NCBI RefSeq assembly: GCF_032854445.1
Contig: NC_088302.1
Span: 24,565,788 to 24,629,787, forward strand
Reading direction: 5' to 3'
DNA: 64,000 nt
Source of the DNA: Liolophura sinensis
Lineage: Eukaryota > Mollusca > Polyplacophora > Chitonida > Chitonidae
Under the pieces are notes generated by a model. It searched no databases. It saw nothing but the letters and a program-made list of their open reading frames with translations, and was not told the origin of the DNA. A program made the position numbers and the translations under genes. Of this stretch, positions 58,167 to 64,000 are shown in pieces (position 1 is the stretch's first letter; the number at the start of each line of letters is the position of its first letter).

Positions 58167-59702
58167 GGCTTCATTTGTGAGATTTGGCGAAGGTCGGTGG
58201 CTTATGCCTTTTGTAGGCTTATACACCCGATTCCTTTCTGACATGTACCCGTAAATTCGACCCCTCCCGCTCCACCCCATAAAAATAAGTTGGCGAAGAA
58301 AAAAAAAAAGAATAAACTCCAGCAAAATAGATAAGTATGCAAATGGATTCCGCCCGCCGAAGCACTCCCATTCCAGTGCGGTCCCTTTGTACTCTAAAGG
58401 CCAGAACCCCAAAAAACACGGTCACGTGTGCCTTCCGGGAAATCACGGGATGAGGGTCGACGGGAAGAGAAAACAAAGGCAGTGAAAACTGTTGGAATCG
58501 ATTAGCCTGTTGTGTTGTTCAAGGTGTATTACACCGGAGAATAATTTTTGGTAGCCGCAGGCTTTTATCTAAACCAGTATTAAATCAAGCAGGTTGAAAA
58601 AGACCAGCACTCTTACACAGCATTCATTACAATTGGTGCATTGCCTTAAACGGAGAAAAAATGGAATGTTGTACAAACGTGATTAACGTTCATATTCTTT
58701 GATATAATTATAACATGTTTCTGACGCAAAACTGAACACCTGGGGCATGAAAACTGAGATGCTATGACTTTCTATAAATACCAGCTGTTTAATACATAAT
58801 GAGTATTAGCAACCCTGCCCAAGGAATTTAGAAACTATTCATTTCCGGGTTTTGCTCTTAGGTACATTCTCTATATTTTTTGGGTTTGTTTATTTATTAA
58901 TTATCTAGTCTTACGAACTGTTCCATTCCGTGAACATTATACCACCGTGAGCAATTCGTAAATCGTCTAATGAAAGCTCCTGGTTAAATTTTTTCCGTTT
59001 TCTCAAACCATCTATTTAACTTAGGCTTTTATACAGCAAAAAAGCCTTATAGCCAATTTTATACGAAAATAAACGATGAAAGGCTTTACACACATTTATG
59101 ATCATCCAACTCATGAAGTTTTAGTTCTAAGAATGTTTCGGTACTTTTTCGAAGACTAATCATGTTTTCTCCACTAAATTTTAAGACACTTTTATCACTG
59201 AAGGAAATTCTGATTGTTCACCTTTGTATAAATCATAAAAGCAACCTAACAAGTAAACAAACTCAAATTCTTTTATATACAGAAGTAAACCGCATGAAAT
59301 GATATTATTTGGGGAGTTTAAACGTACCGGCCGGTGTGTTGCGTGACACACTCTATGTTGTTTGATAGGTCGTCTGTATTTAATATGCATATCTGTACAC
59401 GGCCCGCAACTAACAGCGGGGGTAAAATACTTGATAACAGGCTGGTTACGAATTTGCTCTTAACTAAGCGGTATCGGAACTGCGACAAAAAGTCCCTGTA
59501 CAGTACCAATCAGTTTGTCCTGTTCTATCAAACTGGCAACTAAACGGTTATGTTTGGTCACAACTAAGATCAAAACAATGCTGTGACAATATGTAACCGC
59601 TCAGTAACCATCTGGAACATGGTACATATAGTATCATCTAATATGATATAACCAGTATAACCGACTCGTACATGTACATCATAGTATTATGCAGCATAAA
59701 CC
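58167..59702. other. Intergenic, no gene seen
   Basis: No coding similarity recognised on either strand. Confidence 0.5.
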
Positions 59703-59775
59703 TGATTGTTTTCCGCCGTGCCCCAAAATATTTCACTTATGACATAGATGGCGGATTTATGAATGGAGCCATGAG
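59703..59775 (-). mobile_element. SINE family 1, decayed 3' fragment
   Basis: ttttccgccgtgccccaaaa then tatttcacttatgac and ggcggatttatgaatgg, a worn version of the tail and body start. Confidence 0.5.
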
Positions 59776-61503
59776 GCAGAGTTATGTAAAAGTTACACAA
59801 TTCATCAAATACCGGAAAAACCTCCTAAGAGAAACGCCGCAACACGACTGGTACTGATTGGATTCGGACATCCAACCTCATCTGGTTAAAGTTCTCTATT
59901 TTTCCATGTAGATTTTGACAAAACTTTAAGAAAGATTCCTATATCACTACAGTTACTAATTTCAGATCTGCAAAACTGCCTATAACTGTAAATGCTTATA
60001 AAAACATTAAACACTAGTTTTCCAGTTTTCCATTGTCTTCATCTAATTGAACAGAATCTAGAGATGTGGCTTTACCTTCATTTGGGAACGAACCTCGGTG
60101 GAGTGTGTCCGGGATAACTTAACATGTGTGCATTTAATGCCGACGTATGCAATCGGGTTTCTTAAAGCATATGTTGGCATTCATTAGGTGCGTGTTGTAT
60201 ACAGGCAAATCATGAAATGTATAATCATAACAAATCAATACAAAAGTAACTTCAGTCATCACACGAGGCTGATGTATAAAGGATGATCCATATTCTGTAA
60301 CATTCCCTTATCTGCCGCTGGACGTTGTCATAATCCGATTCCGTATCTAACCATAATACCGATTTTCCTTCCACCCTAACTTGAGGCACAGCATTTTGAT
60401 TCTGTCTATGTCTGTAGGTTAATCAATATCTCTATATATCTATTAATCAAACAGACTGACAATTGTCCTCGTTAACACGATCGTTCGTGGAAACCGTTTC
60501 ACCCTTGCCATGTGAGACATACCGTAATGCAGAGCAATATTTCAGTTGGGGAATTAACGGTGATTTCTCATGAACATAAGTACCGTGCCTGATATCTCGA
60601 CAGATGGTATCTGAGTTAATCCGGATGTCACCCAGACTAATCTCTGCTGTTTTGTTGGCTGAGAATTGTTTGAGCAGTGCGGCATGCAAATCTCAAAAGA
60701 ACAGTATTCTAAAACCAGCAGATTTGTTGGACATGTATCCCCATTACCTATAAAAGTCAAAGCGACGATTTGTCCAAAAAGCAGAGTAGAATTTCAGTAA
60801 TGTGTGGCAATTTGCTTTTAGAAGCACAGAGTCAGTGTTAACGCAGTACTAGATGTATGTACGGTAATTTGTGGCAATCCTATAGCGTGCAACGTGACTG
60901 CAACTTACCTTTTTCCGAGCTTGCACAATGCATCTGTCGTTCAGTAACAGCAAACAAAAAATCTCAGAGGTACTGGACATTATGATATGGTACCACCTAT
61001 TACAGATCCTTTCTGGCTAAGTATTTTTGCACTCCTGTAAAGTATAATACAATCAGACATATGTGCGTGTCAACTCTTCAGAAACATAATATTACAACAT
61101 GGCGATTTCCATTAAAAAATTACAATTTGGAAATGTGGTAAAAGAGCAAATCTGGCTTCCTGATCCCCAAATCCAACTTCGTCTTACCTGAAAAATTATC
61201 ACACTCACCATTAGTCTTAAAAATAAAATAAGTATGGCTACGTGTTAATTAATATAAGAGCAATATTTCACTGTTATTCCCTAAATTGCCCCTGCATGTA
61301 CAGGACGATAGATAAAGAAGCCAAACAGTCGTCCTTTTAATGGTAACAACTCAATAGCAACTTATGTTTAAAAATTCAAAACGTCTGTAGGATTCATGGT
61401 TATGAAGAAGGTTTACATATCTAATAAACCGTTTTGGCTCTTACAGGACGGCGTCGGTCTAGTCTGACACAGTTCCATCTGATCAGCCATTTTGTTTTAT
61501 TAC
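59776..61503. other. Intergenic, no gene seen
   Basis: AT-rich; short open frames only. Confidence 0.5.
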
Positions 61504-61778
61504 ATTTATCTATTTATTTATTTGATTGGTGTTTTACACAGTACTCAAGAATATTTCACTTATACGGCGGCGGCGGCCAGCATTATGGTGGGTGGAAACC
61601 GGGCACAGCCCGGGGGAAATCCACGACCATCCGCAGGTTGCTCCGCAGACCTTCCCACGTACGGCCGGAGAGGAAGCCAGCATGAGCTGGACTTGAACTC
61701 ACAGCGACCGCATTGGTGAGAGAATCCTGGGTCATTACGCTGCACTAGCGCGCTAACCAACTGAGCCACGGAGGGCCC
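61504..61778 (-). mobile_element. SINE family 1, full-length copy
   Basis: Reverse copy, tail to tRNA-like head (gagccacggagggccc). An extra GGC unit occurs in the tail (cggcggcggcggcc). Little diverged. Confidence 0.94.
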
Positions 61779-63467
61779 ATTTGTTTTATTACAGCCTCCA
61801 TGTACTTTATATGCTAAATCACATTGTTTGGCATTAACTTTCTGATTTCCGAAAACAGCTAAGACAGAGAAGGCATGGTATCTAACAATCACCTGCATCG
61901 CAAAGTACAGACCTCTTGATCCCTAAACAACACTTGACCTTCAGACGAGACACACCCCTATGTCTCCGACACTCAGCCGTAAACTAACTTACAATCAAGT
62001 GGAAATGTAATTTCTGTAAGGCCCACGGAAATAAAGGTCAAAATGTTCATTCAATATGTGCCAGGGGAAAAAACTCAGCGCCCAACCCACGCATTTCATG
62101 AAACCCTCATGTCGTTATAGACTTTCCTATTTCATGCTACCTACTGACTGATTCGATGATCGGTTTACTGAAGTTTATTCTGATTTCAAAGTGGTGCCTT
62201 CCAAGAAATGTATTCAGGCGTTTGTGGGTGAAGAACTGGTTTATTGGCCAAAATAAATTGCGTTACGTGCACGTATAGGTTGTTAGACCATGAAGCCCTA
62301 GCCAGTCAGTCTGCAAACAGTTAAGTGTCCGTTGATGGATCCACCTAAGATGTAATCATTTCTCCCTCCATATACTTTATATCGGTGGTATTTATTAAAT
62401 GTTTATAAAAATACTTTTGGCTAAAAAACGTAACATATGTAAAAGAAACAAGAAGAAAGAAAAGAGGCATCTGTAAACATAGCTATTCCAATTTATTATT
62501 GGTCAGTACCACCAAAATAAGTGCGGACAACTATCCCACTCTATGCCCCACCAGGATTGGGGGGGGGGGGGGGGGCGCTATGGGAATTCTCGTCACTCTA
62601 GGGCAGACGCGGACCGGTGTGAGAGCCTTGCAAAACTCCGGGTATCCGGTCAGAGATACTCATAAAGTGAAAACAATGACAAAAGCGTGACAAAGTCCTG
62701 CCAGACAAAACGTCTTGACACCCATAGTCAAACATACAGCGGAACAAAAGTGCCATGGCGTGAAAAGTAAACATACGCGACTGTACATGACAGCCGTTAT
62801 GTTCAGCATTTGGCGTATCGAATGATTTCCGCTGAGACTTAACGATTACAGATCGTGTTACCATCGATTCCCGAAAGTTTCAGGCACGGTTTAGATTTCA
62901 TCACGTGGATGATCAATACTACCTTAATGATTGCCTGATAGTTAAGTAACACAGATCTGTAATTCTGCTGTCGATCTTTCAAGACCAATCATCCGCCGGA
63001 CCTTACATCGACTGGGAAATCTGCGCACCATTTTAGCGCGTTGGACATTGATATGGTGGACATATGCTAGCCGTGACCGGCTGACGCAATGCGGTGTACA
63101 GAATGATAATGGTCGTTCAACACATCGTTGTCATCACTGAACCCGGATAACTGTCACCTTTACTCTCCCGCAAATCAGGTGATAATTATTCTCGGCTTCT
63201 CGCTTTTTTTAGCGATATCACGAAGAATCTCTGTCACTGATTAGAAGTCTTTTTATTCAATGTGTTCACACTTCTTGTCTATCGTCCGATTAACAGACGT
63301 AATCACGGTGATAATGGCTTAGTGACTGTGTATGTTACGGCCAGAAAGAGTAGTCGTACTTACATCGTCAATAACCAGTTGAAAACGCCATCCTTTTCAA
63401 CAATTCCTATTCTACGAATGACGGCCAAACTCAGGTTTGTAAGAACACGGTAGATGTTTACTTCCTA
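61779..63467. other. Intergenic, no gene seen
   Basis: Contains a 17-base G run at 62559-62575, a potential G-quadruplex or assembly weak point. No exon recognised. Confidence 0.5.
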
Positions 63468-63560
63468 AGTAACCTGCGGATGGTTTTCCATCGTGAGTTT
63501 TCCCCGAGCTCTGCTTGGTTTCCTCCCACCCAGTAAAAATAAAATAAAACGATAAATAAA
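63468..63560 (+). mobile_element. SINE family 1, truncated fragment
   Basis: aacctgcggatggttttcca, gagctctgcttggtttcctc, then directly an A-rich tail. The 'gccgtcgtataag' segment is deleted. Confidence 0.75.
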
Positions 63561-63719
63561 TATGACAGTAAAAGTTCATGGCATGATCAGTTCACAGTGA
63601 TGTGTGAAACACAGACAGACCCTTCTCCCTTGTGGTGCAATTGCGTCTACAGCCTTGCGTTTGTTGACGATCAGCTGTTTTTCAACCAGTATGGCCTGAA
63701 GTATCGTGTGTACTTCACG

Positions 63720-63830
63720 CCAGGGAAAGGTTGTCAGTAATATAGCACATTTCGATGATTTACCCTAAGCACACCTGTTTCATCCACCTTTAAATCCGAC
63801 AGCCATTGTACAAGTGAAAATTCCATCCAA
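63720..63830 (+). mobile_element. SINE family 3, 3' part
   Basis: aaggttgtcagtaatatagc, cgatgatttaccctaagcac, and cagccattgtacaagtgaaa follow the family 3 order. Confidence 0.55.
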
Positions 63831-64000
63831 ATTCGCATCCACACAATTTCAATCCAACATAACTACAGTTCTCAGATGGCGACACTGCCCTCCAACATCT
63901 ACATCCCCACTCTTCCATCCCAATTTAACTCTAACATCCGCATCCCACATTTCCATCCGACATCCGCATCCCCACACTTCCATCCCTACTTAACTCCCGC
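63825..64000. repeat. Degenerate 'catcc' tandem repeat, cut by the window end
   Basis: Repeated words 'acatccgcatccc' and 'cacacttccatccc' with 'aatttaactc' spacers. It probably continues beyond 64000. Confidence 0.7.

Noticed and set aside
58119-58476. Overlapping reverse frames of 85-97 codons
   Set aside because: No similarity and no splice sites in a sensible context.

Overview
This is eukaryotic, animal DNA. It is AT-rich, gene-poor and intron-rich, and full of tRNA-derived SINEs, minisatellites and simple repeats. The main SINE carries a tRNA-like head, a body on the pattern of 'caacctgcggatggtcgtgg', and a tail that reads 'aagtgaaatattcttgag' before an (AAAT)n run. From memory, such elements are abundant in marine molluscs and other lophotrochozoans. 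I therefore suggest a mollusc or a close relative, without species-level confidence.

Two protein-coding genes can be supported, both rebuilt by hand from splice sites with reading phase kept throughout. The first, on the + strand at 13335-34198, is a complete 15-coding-exon, 639-residue SLC5 sodium/solute cotransporter of the SGLT type. Every sugar-site and sodium-site residue that I could place is present. The second, on the - strand at 40075-50835, is an 8-coding-exon, about 240-residue coiled-coil protein that I recognise as CCDC169-like. The genes are convergent, tail to tail, with about 5.9 kb between their stop codons. Nothing suggests a shared pathway: one is a plasma-membrane transporter and the other a small coiled-coil protein of poorly known role.

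Layout. Positions 1-13334 are intergenic, with SINE copies, a TA tract, and 51-bp, 21-bp and 64-bp minisatellites. Positions 13335-34198 hold the SLC5 gene. Its 7.4-kb intron 1 carries most of the repeats, and its last intron carries 66-bp and 36-bp minisatellites. Positions 34199-40074 are the convergent spacer, with a MITE and short tandem arrays. Positions 40075-50835 hold the CCDC169-like gene, whose introns carry a GT tract, SINEs in opposite orientations and a segmental duplication. Its upstream flank has a perfect CRE palindrome and an E-box. Positions 50836-64000 are intergenic, with more SINEs, a 742-bp foldback element with a near-perfect hairpin at its centre, and a 36-bp minisatellite.

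Most long open frames outside the two genes are by-products of tandem arrays whose period is a multiple of three, or of SINEs. I found no rRNA, no CRISPR array, no standalone tRNA gene, no autonomous transposon or viral coding sequence, and no convincing new multi-gene system. The most unusual structures are the foldback element, the paired MITE copies and the inverted SINEs around one CCDC169-like exon.
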